Part shown: positions 1-5,962 of the stretch, piece after piece | Numbering within the stretch: position 1 is the first letter of the stretch | Layout: the number at the start of each line of letters is the position of its first letter | Position numbers and translations under genes: made by a program | Assembly (NCBI GenBank): GCA_037384225.1 | Contig: JARROD010000152.1 | Span: forward strand, 1-8,609 | From: JARROD01 sp037384225 | GTDB lineage: Bacteria > Pseudomonadota > Gammaproteobacteria > Pseudomonadales > Cellvibrionaceae | Length of the DNA stretch: 8,609 nt | Direction of reading: 5' to 3' | Notes under the pieces: model-generated | Told to the model about the DNA's origin: nothing | Databases searched by the model: none | What the model saw: the letters and a program-made list of their open reading frames with translations, nothing else

Positions 1-2
1 GG

Positions 3-9
3 CTCCTCC
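3..9 (-). promoter_or_regulatory. Possible ribosome binding site for a gene downstream of norB (off the left edge)
   Basis: On the minus strand, 11 bases after the norB TGA stop, the sequence reads GGAGGAG. This is a strong Shine-Dalgarno core that would serve a start codon just outside the window. An overlapping ATG at 11..9 (ATG GAG GAG) could instead itself be a start codon. In pseudomonads norD follows norB directly, so norD is the natural candidate, but no coding sequence is visible to confirm it. Confidence 0.35.
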
Positions 10-20
10 ATCGCGCTGAA

Positions 21-1412
21 TCAGGCCGATTCGATCTTGGCGGGCTCCCCCTTAACGAAGAAGCTGACCAAATAACAAATCAAGCCCAGCACGAATACCA
101 CACCGGCAATCTCACGCAACCAATAAAACAGTGAAAGCTGATTTTGCGTATCCATAAAAGACATCGCACTGCCACTTTCCGGTATGCGCTGCAACCAAAT
201 TTGCAGAATGCCAGCCCCAGTGAGAAACAGCGTAATAAATACCATGGCAACACTCATTAACCAGAACCCCCACATCTCAACCACTTGGGCCCGATTACTA
301 TTGCCGTATTCGCGGTTACGCATAATAGGCATGGCATAGGAAATAATTGTCAACACGATCATGACATAGGCGCCATAAAAAGCCATATGCCCGTGTGCCG
401 CCGTTATCTGTGAACCATGAGTGTAATAGTTAACCGGGGCCAGTGTGTGTAAAAAACCCCACACACCCGCGCCGAGAAATGCCATGACGGCGGTTCCCAT
501 AGCCCAGAGTGTGGCCACCTTATTGGGATGTTCACGGCGACGGCGGTTAACCATATTAAAAGCAAATACCGTCATGGCAAAAAAAGGCAACGGCTCCAGC
601 GCTGAAAAAACAGATCCAAGTGTTTTCCAGTAGGACGGAGGACCAATCCAATAATAGTGGTGACCAGTGCCGATAATGCCGGTGATCAGCGCCATACCGA
701 TAATGACATAAAGCCACTTCTCGATTACTTCACGATCGACGCCGGTCACTTGAATAAGTACAAAGGCGAGAATCGCACCCATAATCAATTCCCACACACC
801 TTCTACCCAGAGATGGACCACCCACCACCAAAAATATTTATCCAGGGCGAGGTTGGAGGGGTTGTAAAAAGAGAACAAAAACAACACTGCCAATCCCACA
901 AGCCCGGTCAACAATACCATGTTGACCACGGTTTTACGGCCTTTCAAAACCGTCATACCAATATTAAATAAGAACCCCAATGCCACCACCACGATACCGA
1001 GTTTGGTGATCGTGGGCTGCTCGAGAAACTCTCTGCCCATGGTTGGCAACAGATCATTACCTGTTATGGTGGCCAGGGTGGCATAGGGAACCAATAAATA
1101 TCCCAGTATGGTGAGCACGCCGGCGACGGCGAAAATCCAGAAAAGGATAAGGGCCAATTTTGGGCTATGCAGTTCTGTTTCCGACTCCTGAGGCACCAAA
1201 TAGTAAGCGGCCCCCATAAAGCCGAACAACAGCCATACGATTAGCAGGTTGGTATGCACCATACGTGCGACATTAAATGGGATAGCTGGAAACAGAAAAT
1301 CTCCGATTACATATTGCAGGCCCAATGCCAATCCAAAAAGTATTTGGCCCGCAAACAAAATCAGAGCGAATATAAAATAGGGCTTTGCAACTGCCTGGGA
1401 TGAATATTTCAT
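21..1412 (-). CDS. norB: Nitric oxide reductase subunit B (NorB), cytochrome-c-dependent type
   Basis: NorB is the catalytic subunit of membrane-bound cNOR, which reduces two NO to N2O using electrons delivered through the heme c of NorC. The 463-residue protein is almost entirely hydrophobic helices, as expected for this heme-copper oxidase relative, and is close to the usual length. All metal ligands can be placed by a constant 7-residue offset from Pseudomonas aeruginosa NorB: His53 and His342 for heme b, His340 for heme b3, His200, His251 and His252 for FeB, and Glu204 in the VVHLWVEGVWE helix. The ATG follows an AAGGGG ribosome binding site and lies 11 bases after the norC stop, so the two are co-transcribed. 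It is cNOR rather than the quinol-dependent qNOR because it lacks the long N-terminal extension of qNOR and is paired with norC. Intact, no odd features. Confidence 0.98.
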   Translation of the reverse strand: MKYSSQAVAKPYFIFALILFAGQILFGLALGLQYVIGDFLFPAIPFNVARMVHTNLLIVWLLFGFMGAAYYLVPQESETELHSPKLALILFWIFAVAGVLTILGYLLVPYATLATITGNDLLPTMGREFLEQPTITKLGIVVVALGFLFNIGMTVLKGRKTVVNMVLLTGLVGLAVLFLFSFYNPSNLALDKYFWWWVVHLWVEGVWELIMGAILAFVLIQVTGVDREVIEKWLYVIIGMALITGIIGTGHHYYWIGPPSYWKTLGSVFSALEPLPFFAMTVFAFNMVNRRRREHPNKVATLWAMGTAVMAFLGAGVWGFLHTLAPVNYYTHGSQITAAHGHMAFYGAYVMIVLTIISYAMPIMRNREYGNSNRAQVVEMWGFWLMSVAMVFITLFLTGAGILQIWLQRIPESGSAMSFMDTQNQLSLFYWLREIAGVVFVLGLICYLVSFFVKGEPAKIESA

Positions 1413-1423
1413 AATAGTGCCCC

Positions 1424-1864
1424 TTACCCCTCAATGTTGGGTGGCCAATCGTTATCGTCAATTTTAGACGTCCATTCCAGAAACTCGGCAAGATCTTCCA
1501 CTTGCTGCTCACTGAGATTAAATTGCGGCATTTTTCGCCGTCCGGGAACAGCCAATGGCTGGGCCGCCATCCAACCTTTCAGAAAGGGTACGAAACTCTG
1601 TTCTCCGCCGCGACGCTCATAGACGTTGCCCAGCTCAGGGGCAAAGTAAGCACCCTCCCCCATCAACGTATGACAGCCAATGCAATCATTTTCCTCCCAA
1701 ATCTGTTTTCCCCGCTCTACGGCTTGCGTCAGTTGGTCACGATGGTCGCGTTTGGGCATTTGACGAACCGTATCAAACGTCAACCCCAGAAAGACCAAAA
1801 CAAAAAATAGGCTACCGCCATAGTAGATATTTCTGGCGGCTCCTTTGGTAAATTTTTCTGACAT
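1424..1864 (-). CDS. norC: Nitric oxide reductase subunit C (NorC), membrane-anchored monoheme cytochrome c
   Basis: NorC takes electrons from periplasmic cytochromes and passes them to NorB. The 146-residue product has one N-terminal membrane anchor (about residues 13-31), then a periplasmic cytochrome c domain with a CIGCH heme site at 61-65. The following HTLMGEGAYFAPEL stretch is typical of NorC, and Met112 in RRKMPQFNLS is the likely sixth heme ligand. I chose the ATG at 1864 because it is preceded by GGAGGA at close spacing and gives the MSEKFTKG start followed directly by the anchor. The frame is open 32 codons further upstream, but that stretch runs through the promoter and an FNR-type box and is not protein-like. 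It is first in a norC-norB transcription unit. Confidence 0.97.
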   Translation of the reverse strand: MSEKFTKGAARNIYYGGSLFFVLVFLGLTFDTVRQMPKRDHRDQLTQAVERGKQIWEENDCIGCHTLMGEGAYFAPELGNVYERRGGEQSFVPFLKGWMAAQPLAVPGRRKMPQFNLSEQQVEDLAEFLEWTSKIDDNDWPPNIEG

Positions 1865-1903
1865 ATATCCTCCAAAACCGACCTTAAATGTTCTTCTTCG
1901 GCC

Positions 1904-1909
1904 ATAGTA
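1904..1909 (-). promoter_or_regulatory. Predicted -10 element of the norCB promoter
   Basis: On the minus strand the hexamer is TACTAT, which matches TATAAT at 4 of 6 positions. Its centre lies 31 bases downstream of the centre of the FNR/Dnr box at 1931-1944, the spacing of class-II FNR-activated promoters. This predicts a transcription start near 1897, giving a leader of about 33 nt before the norC ATG. Confidence 0.6.
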
Positions 1910-1930
1910 AAAAGCTGTATCATTTTTGAA

Positions 1931-1944
1931 TTGATTTGCATCAA
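1931..1944 (-). promoter_or_regulatory. FNR/Dnr-type binding site upstream of norCB
   Basis: The sequence TTGAT-TTGC-ATCAA is a perfect match to the TTGAT-N4-ATCAA consensus of the FNR/Anr/Dnr/NNR family. It is palindromic, but its position relative to norC and the -10 element points to control of the minus-strand norCB genes. In denitrifiers this class of site responds to low oxygen (FNR/Anr) or to NO (Dnr/NNR); the sequence alone does not tell which regulator binds. Confidence 0.88.
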
Positions 1945-1990
1945 TCAAAAGGTAGTACAAGATAGCGAGATAAAACCAGTTACGTCTGTA

Positions 1991-2404
1991 TTACTGTCTT
2001 CGCGATGAACAAGCCGGTCCCCGCGTCAACCAGCCATAGATAAAATCTTTTCCAGCCATCGCACGGGCAATTAAATAAACGCCCCAAAGCACAGATACTC
2101 CGTGTGTAACAATCATATAGATTATCAACGTCATCCATTGTAATTTCGAAAGATCGCTAAAAATTAAAGCCAGTATAGCGGGCCCCAACAACAACGCACC
2201 CGCTATAAGACTACTGCGTAAACTTGCTGCAAGATAATGGGCCGGATAAGAAGACAACGTAAACCGCGACTTCCACCACCAGACTAGCAGTAGCAAAAAC
2301 GCCAAACCGGGAGCAACCAGCAAGTTGGCCAGATACAGCGAACCCCCCTTGACCGCTTGGGAAATTTGCGCTGAATCTGGCTTACACTGAAGATTATTTT
2401 TCAC
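1991..2404 (-). CDS. Unrecognised small integral membrane protein between norQ and norC
   Basis: A 137-residue protein I do not recognise. It has three strong hydrophobic helices (about residues 22-44, 66-82 and 92-113), a tryptophan cluster and positive charges after helix 1 (WWWKSR), a short loop with His56 (YPAHYLAASLRSS), and a polar C-terminus. No ATG gives a full-length product, the first internal ATG being at codon 91. The best start is a GTG at 2404 that overlaps the last 11 bases of norQ. No clear ribosome binding site precedes it, so coupling to norQ translation is likely. The hydrophobicity pattern, tight overlap and 126-base gap to norC all support a real gene. Its place matches that of norE/norF in some denitrifiers, but it does not read as the larger subunit-III-like NorE. 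A role in NOR assembly or in the activity of NorQ is inference from position. It has a faint topological likeness to small DUF4870-like membrane proteins, not enough to assign. Confidence 0.8.
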   Translation of the reverse strand: MKNNLQCKPDSAQISQAVKGGSLYLANLLVAPGLAFLLLLVWWWKSRFTLSSYPAHYLAASLRSSLIAGALLLGPAILALIFSDLSKLQWMTLIIYMIVTHGVSVLWGVYLIARAMAGKDFIYGWLTRGPACSSRRQ

Positions 2405-3221
2405 CAAAGTACATATCACATAATTCGCGCAACGCTCCCACCGCTTCGCGATCATCACTAAGTGGTTCGGCCAAACAGGCATAGCACGCTTGCTTGGCCG
2501 GCATACCACTGACAATTAATTTGGCAGTATAAACGAGTAAACGCGTAGATGCAGCGGCTTCCAAATCGTGATCTTGCAGTTTTCTCAAGCCATTACCCAA
2601 GGCTACCAACTGTGCGGCGATGGCTGTATCCACACCCGTTTCAACTTCAATAATACGCGTTTCATCAGCGGCGCAGGGGTAATCAAGGTGGAGAGCGACA
2701 AAACGCTGTCGAGTACTGGGTTTCAAGCCTTTTAGCAGGTGTTGATAGCCCGGATTATAAGAGACCACCAGCATAAATCCCGGCGCGGCCGTTAGCAGCT
2801 CACCGGTGCGATCAAGAGGTAATTGACGCCGGTCATCGGCCAGAGGATGGAGGACGACGGTGGTATCTTTTCGCGCTTCAACAACTTCATCCAGATAGCA
2901 GATCGCGCCTTCGCGCACCGCTCGGGTCAAGGGGCCGTCCGCCCAAAACGTGCCCTGTGTACCAATTAGATACCGGCCGACCAAATCGGCCGCCGTGAGG
3001 TCATCGTGACACGCGATGGTATATAGAGGGCGCCCCAGGCGTACCGCCATATGGGAGACAAAACGGGTTTTGCCGCTCCCTGTAGGGCCTTTAATAAGCA
3101 CTGGCAAGTGCTGCCGCTCGGCGTGCTCAAATAGCTGTATTTCGCTGCCCGTGGGCTGATAATAAGGAAGCTCTGCTTTCTCTCTGTCTGGCACAATCGA
3201 GGAGCCAACCGATGCTTTCAT
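2394..3221 (-). CDS. norQ: NorQ/NirQ, MoxR-family AAA+ ATPase for NO reductase activation
   Basis: NorQ (called NirQ in pseudomonads) is a cytoplasmic AAA+ ATPase of the CbbQ/NirQ/NorQ group of MoxR proteins. With the von Willebrand protein NorD it is needed for NO reductase to become active, probably by metal insertion or remodelling. The 275-residue product has Walker A GPTGSGKT at 45-52, Walker B ICYLDE at 107-112, a sensor-1 Asn in VSYNPG (Asn156), and the STRQRF segment at 169-174 that carries the likely arginine finger. Its body reads almost collinearly with Pseudomonas NirQ, with about 14 extra residues at the N-terminus. The ATG is supported by GAGAGG five bases upstream. It lies first on the minus strand, overlapping the next gene by 11 bases, and diverges from the cytochrome-nirS operon. 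norD is absent from the window. Confidence 0.95.
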   Translation of the reverse strand: MKASVGSSIVPDREKAELPYYQPTGSEIQLFEHAERQHLPVLIKGPTGSGKTRFVSHMAVRLGRPLYTIACHDDLTAADLVGRYLIGTQGTFWADGPLTRAVREGAICYLDEVVEARKDTTVVLHPLADDRRQLPLDRTGELLTAAPGFMLVVSYNPGYQHLLKGLKPSTRQRFVALHLDYPCAADETRIIEVETGVDTAIAAQLVALGNGLRKLQDHDLEAAASTRLLVYTAKLIVSGMPAKQACYACLAEPLSDDREAVGALRELCDMYFGEK

Positions 3222-3232
3222 TAATTCCTCTC

Positions 3233-3256
3233 TTTTTTACTCTATTTTTTACTCTA
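3233..3256 (-). repeat. Two tandem 12-bp repeats in the norQ leader
   Basis: On the minus strand the unit TAGAGTAAAAAA occurs twice in exact tandem, with a partial AAAA remnant beyond it at 3257-3260. The repeat ends directly at the norQ ribosome binding site (GAGAGG at 3227-3232). It is non-coding on the norQ side. A change in copy number would lengthen the untranslated leader by 12 bases without altering the protein. Confidence 0.85.
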
Positions 3257-3313
3257 TTTTCCAAAAATATTTATAAAGCCCAACGCCAGCAATTAGGTGT
3301 GGCAATATCACGT

Positions 3314-3319
3314 ATTATA
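3314..3319 (-). promoter_or_regulatory. Candidate -10 element for norQ
   Basis: On the minus strand this is a perfect TATAAT in GTTGTATAATACG, about 93 bases upstream of the norQ start. No good -35 hexamer lies 16-18 bases further upstream, so an activator would be needed. The region is AT-rich and chance matches are possible, so this is a weak call. Confidence 0.35.
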
Positions 3320-3346
3320 CAACTGCATATTAATATTATCTTACCG

Positions 3347-3357
3347 GTGTATTACAC
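3347..3357. promoter_or_regulatory. 11-bp perfect palindrome upstream of norQ, possible operator
   Basis: GTGTA-T-TACAC is a perfect inverted repeat centred on 3352, about 35 bases upstream of the candidate norQ -10. It does not match the FNR/Dnr consensus, nor the NorR or NarL patterns I know. A regulator site is possible from position and symmetry only. Confidence 0.3.
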
Positions 3358-3467
3358 TGATCTAGCTAACCTCACCACTTTTTTACCCCCTTTAATTTTT
3401 TACCTATCCCTTTTGGGGTACACCGAGTTCAACCAATAAATAGCTAGCAATTTTTTGGCAATGACTT

Positions 3468-3481
3468 TTGATCGGGATCAA
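3468..3481 (+). promoter_or_regulatory. FNR/Dnr-type binding site of the cytochrome c-nirS operon
   Basis: TTGAT-CGGG-ATCAA is a perfect consensus match with the same half-sites as the box in front of norCB. Its centre is 32 bases upstream of the centre of the -10 at 3504-3509, the class-II activator position (about -41.5). It would make the nir genes depend on low oxygen and/or NO through an FNR, Anr, Dnr or NNR protein. Confidence 0.9.
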
Positions 3482-3503
3482 GTGATTTAGGCTTTTCCGC
3501 TCC

Positions 3504-3509
3504 TATAGT
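3504..3509 (+). promoter_or_regulatory. Predicted -10 element of the cytochrome c-nirS operon
   Basis: TATAGT matches TATAAT at 5 of 6 positions and lies at the right distance from the FNR/Dnr box. It predicts a transcription start near 3516 and a leader of about 49 nt before the cytochrome ATG. There is no recognisable -35, as expected for an activator-dependent promoter. Confidence 0.65.
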
Positions 3510-3564
3510 GAATGGGAACCGTTTGTAAACGACTATTGATATTCTATTACCCAGGAGCACAGGC

Positions 3565-3870
3565 ATGAAAAAAACGACTACTTTCGTTGCCTCTTTGCTA
3601 TTTCTCAGTGCTGCCACTGTTGTCTATGCGGAGGGCGATGCAGCAACCGGAAAAGCAAAAGCGGCAACCTGCGCAGGATGCCATGGCGTCAGCGGCGTTA
3701 GCAATAACGACCTCTGGCCCAATCTGGCCGGACAAAAAAATGGATACTTAATCAAACAAATGAAAGATTTTCGCGATGGAAAGCGCGACGATCCGATGAT
3801 GAAAGGCATGACAGCCACTCTATCTGATCAGGATATTGAAAATTTGGCCGCTTACTTTAGCGGTTTGTAG
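3565..3870 (+). CDS. Periplasmic monoheme cytochrome c (c553/c4-like), likely electron donor to NirS
   Basis: A 101-residue class I cytochrome c. It has a signal peptide with a likely cut after Ala22 (VVYA), one CAGCHG heme site at 36-40, and a methionine-rich DDPMMKGM segment at 76-82 that supplies the sixth ligand (Met78, Met79 or Met82). It ends in a LSDQDIENLAAYF helix. The WPNLAGQKNGYLIKQMKDFRDG segment places it with c553/c4-type cytochromes rather than with the c551 (NirM) of pseudomonads. An AGGAG ribosome binding site lies 7 bases before the ATG. It is first behind the FNR/Dnr promoter and 204 bases before nirS, so a role as electron carrier to NirS, and possibly to NorC, is a reasonable inference from context. 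No clear terminator separates it from nirS. Confidence 0.93.
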   Translation: MKKTTTFVASLLFLSAATVVYAEGDAATGKAKAATCAGCHGVSGVSNNDLWPNLAGQKNGYLIKQMKDFRDGKRDDPMMKGMTATLSDQDIENLAAYFSGL

Positions 3871-4074
3871 AAGCGTGTTTCGTCGGCCAGCCGTACAAGT
3901 AACTCGAACACTAGGGCTTCGTAAAAACAGAAATACTAAAAGCAGTACGTGGGAATAGTAAGTACTCAACCCTCTCCAATCGACATTTTATTTTTGGTTA
4001 TCGCGGCTATCTTTGCGAGTATAAAACAAGCACATTCAGTAGGCGGATAACCCTGACGAAAGAAGGAATTTGTG

Positions 4075-5793
4075 ATGCGACCATTTACCAAAATTAGTCT
4101 TATTGGCGCTTTGACTTGCGCATTCGCGTTACCGACCACTGCCGCCGAAAAACCCGACCATCCGGATAAAACTCAACCCGCCTATGAAGGTGCACCCATC
4201 CCCTTGAACGCAGAAGACATTCAATTTGTAAAATCCCCGGGTGCCCCCGACTTAACCAAAGCCGAATTTCAACACGCGACCGAACTCTATTTTCAACGTT
4301 GCGCTGGCTGCCACGGCGTACTGCGCAAAGGCGCCACGGGAAAACCCCTCACCGTGGATATTACTCAACAAAGGGGGCAGGTGTATCTAGAAACCTTTAT
4401 CAATTACGGATCACCGGCGGGCATGCCGAATTGGGGAACTTCGGGAGAGTTGAGAAAAGAAGAAGTCACCTTGATGGCAAAATTTCTCCAGCACCCGCCT
4501 CCCACACCGCCGGAGTGGGGAATGGAGGATATGCGCAAAACCTGGAAGATCTTGATCGCACCGAAAGATCGCCCTAAAAAACAACAGAATAAGCTCAACC
4601 TCAAAAATCTGTTCTCTGTAACTTTACGAGACAGCGGGCAAATAGCGTTAATCGACGGGGACAATAAAGAAATCGTCACTGTTATCAAGACCGGATATGC
4701 AGTGCATATTTCCCGACTGTCATCCTCCGGGCGCTATCTATTCGTTATTGGCCGCGATGCTAAAATCAATATGATCGACCTGTGGATGAAGCTTCCCGAA
4801 ACAGTCGCTGAAATAAAGGTGGGTCTGGAAGCCCGCTCTGTAGAAACGTCAAAATATAAAGGTTACGAAGACAAGTACGCGATTGCCGGCTCCTATTGGC
4901 CACCTCAATATGTGGTAATGAATGGTGAAACCATGGAACCACTAAAAATAGTTTCCACCCGAGGCATGACCGTTGATACCCAGGAATTTCACCCTGAACC
5001 ACGGGTAGCGGCTATTGTGGCATCGCATAAAAAGCCGGAGTTTATCGTCAATGTCAAAGAGACAGGGAAAATATTGCTGGTCAATTACGAGGATATCAGC
5101 GCATTAAAGGTAACCACCATTGATGCGGCCCGCTTCCTACACGATGGCGGCTGGGACAGTACCCACCGCTATTTTCTTACCGCGGCCAACAAATCCAACA
5201 AGATCGCTGTCATCGATTCAGCGGAAGGCGAACTCGAGGCCATGGTCGATGTGGGCAATATTCCTCACCCGGGCCGTGGCGCGAACTTCAAAGACCCTAC
5301 CTACGGTCCCGTATGGGCGACCAGCCATTTGGGTGACGACACCATTTCAATTATTGGTACCGATCCCAAGCGGCATAAAAAACACGCCTGGAAAGTGGTA
5401 CGAACACTCAAAGCACAAGGTGGCGGATCACTGTTTATCAAAACCCATCCGAAGTCCAGTCACCTCTATGTTGACACGCCTTTAAACCCCAGTGAGCAAT
5501 TGAGTCAGTCCGTTGCGGTATTTAACTTAGAGGAGATCGACAAGGGCTTTCAGATACTGCCCATCGCTAAATGGGCCGACGTAGGCGAGGGACCAAAACG
5601 CGTGGTACAACCTGAATACAATGAAAAAGGCGATGAAGTCTGGTTTTCAGTATGGAATGGAAAGGAGCAAAAATCCGCTCTGGTAGTCATAGACGATAAA
5701 ACGCTCAAGCTGAAAAAGGTGATAAAGGACCCTAGGCTGGTCACACCAACCGGAAAATTCAACGTCTACAATACGCAATTCGATATTTATTAA
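4075..5793 (+). CDS. nirS: Cytochrome cd1 nitrite reductase (NirS)
   Basis: NirS is the periplasmic respiratory nitrite reductase that makes NO, with an N-terminal heme c domain and a C-terminal eight-bladed propeller holding heme d1. The 572-residue precursor has a signal peptide with a likely cut after Ala24, then heme c site CAGCH at 76-80 with Met117 (GMPNWG) as the probable second ligand. In the propeller, His211 (TGYAVHIS) is the heme d1 ligand, and His356 (FLHDGGW) and His398 (PHPGRG) are the two active-site histidines. These correspond by a constant 29-residue offset to His182, His327 and His369 of mature P. aeruginosa NirS. The adjacent GTG at 4072 could also start the frame, but the ATG at 4075 has better spacing (7 bases) from AAGGA. 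The 204-base gap before it shows no FNR-type box, so transcription from the upstream cytochrome promoter is likely. Intact. Confidence 0.99.
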   Translation: MRPFTKISLIGALTCAFALPTTAAEKPDHPDKTQPAYEGAPIPLNAEDIQFVKSPGAPDLTKAEFQHATELYFQRCAGCHGVLRKGATGKPLTVDITQQRGQVYLETFINYGSPAGMPNWGTSGELRKEEVTLMAKFLQHPPPTPPEWGMEDMRKTWKILIAPKDRPKKQQNKLNLKNLFSVTLRDSGQIALIDGDNKEIVTVIKTGYAVHISRLSSSGRYLFVIGRDAKINMIDLWMKLPETVAEIKVGLEARSVETSKYKGYEDKYAIAGSYWPPQYVVMNGETMEPLKIVSTRGMTVDTQEFHPEPRVAAIVASHKKPEFIVNVKETGKILLVNYEDISALKVTTIDAARFLHDGGWDSTHRYFLTAANKSNKIAVIDSAEGELEAMVDVGNIPHPGRGANFKDPTYGPVWATSHLGDDTISIIGTDPKRHKKHAWKVVRTLKAQGGGSLFIKTHPKSSHLYVDTPLNPSEQLSQSVAVFNLEEIDKGFQILPIAKWADVGEGPKRVVQPEYNEKGDEVWFSVWNGKEQKSALVVIDDKTLKLKKVIKDPRLVTPTGKFNVYNTQFDIY

Positions 5794-5813
5794 TCGAAAT
5801 TTTTAGATTCGAT
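5779..5813 (+). repeat. TTCGAT / ATCGAA / TTCGAT alternating inverted repeats at the nirS stop
   Basis: TTCGAT at 5779-5784 (last nirS codons), ATCGAA at 5793-5798 (just past the stop) and TTCGAT at 5808-5813 form two overlapping 6-bp stems that share the middle copy, so only one can form at a time. The right-hand stem (9-base loop) is followed by AATATACCC rather than a run of T, so it is not a convincing intrinsic terminator. It could influence mRNA 3'-end processing or be chance. Confidence 0.45.
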
Positions 5814-5827
5814 AATATACCCAAAGC

Positions 5828-5962
5828 GTTTGAGATTTAGGTGTGCAGAGTGCGTCAATTTTTGTTCCCCCTTCCTTTAACAACAGGGGAGCGACGACGC
5901 TGCATGGCAGGCCCCATGTGAGGAGGAGCTAAACCACTGTGGCGGAATCAATTATCTCAAAC
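5828..5962 (+). ncRNA. Candidate structured RNA leader between nirS and nirC
   Basis: The nirS-nirC spacer contains nested complementarity. An outer 9-bp perfect stem pairs GTTTGAGAT (5828-5836) with ATCTCAAAC (5954-5962). Inside it, TTGTTCCCC (5862-5870) pairs with GGGGAGCGA (5886-5894), 9 bp including two G-U pairs, and CATGG (5903-5907) pairs with CCATG (5914-5918). The latter ends just before a strong AGGAGGAG Shine-Dalgarno at 5921-5928. The layout resembles a multi-branch junction around a translation start. No thermodynamic or covariation test has been done, and I recognise no known riboswitch family. It might instead be an mRNA processing or stability element. Confidence 0.35.
5862..5894 (+). 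other. Hairpin in the nirS-nirC spacer
   Basis: A 9-bp stem (two G-U pairs) with a 15-base pyrimidine-rich loop. It is not followed by a T run, so rho-independent termination is unlikely. Possible roles are protection of the upstream nirS mRNA after processing, which would let NirS be made in excess over the biogenesis proteins, or control of the downstream start. Both roles are inference. Confidence 0.45.

Larger units (their letters stand above)
3222..3564. other. Divergent intergenic region between norQ and the cytochrome c-nirS operon
   Basis: This 343-bp AT-rich stretch contains no convincing gene. A 75-codon open frame from 3212 is low-complexity and explained by a repeat. Going right, it holds a perfect FNR/Dnr box, a -10, a short CGTTT-GT-AAACG inverted repeat at 3520-3531 just after the predicted transcription start, and an AGGAG ribosome binding site at 3553-3557. 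Going left, it holds a TATAAT, an 11-bp palindrome, and a tandem 12-bp repeat ahead of norQ. No FNR-type box is visible at a usable distance for norQ. Confidence 0.85.

Noticed and set aside
445..971. Plus-strand open frames opposite norB
   Set aside because: They are shadows of the intact norB gene, with no ribosome binding sites or family character.
1865..1960. N-terminal extension of NorC by 32 codons to an ATG at 1960
   Set aside because: The extension covers the FNR box, -10 and ribosome binding site, and its peptide has no anchor or signal character; the ATG at 1864 gives the family-like N-terminus.
2405..2515. N-terminal extension of the small membrane protein to an ATG at 2515
   Set aside because: These 37 codons lie wholly within norQ in another frame and are polar, mixed sequence without membrane or signal character; the GTG at 2404 is the likelier start.
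3290..3305. Sigma-54-like promoter upstream of norQ (minus strand TGCCAC...TTGC)
   Set aside because: The invariant GG at -24 is not present and the spacing to GC is one base too long.
3298..3312. CRP-like TGTGG-N5-TCACG
   Set aside because: The spacer is one base short of the CRP pattern and the left half-site is imperfect.
3401..3420. NarL-like heptamers (TACCTAT and an inverted TGGGGTA)
   Set aside because: The spacing is 6 bases rather than the 2 of a 7-2-7 site, and the second heptamer is imperfect; in this pyrimidine-rich stretch, chance is a sufficient explanation.
3212..3439. 75-codon plus-strand open frame in the divergent intergenic region
   Set aside because: It overlaps the norQ start on the other strand, its repeated FFTLFFTLF part is a product of the 12-bp tandem repeat, it has no ribosome binding site, and it runs into the region ahead of the nir promoter.
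3536..3549. Second FNR box (TTGAT followed by TATTA) in the cytochrome c leader
   Set aside because: Only the left half-site matches, and it lies downstream of the predicted transcription start.
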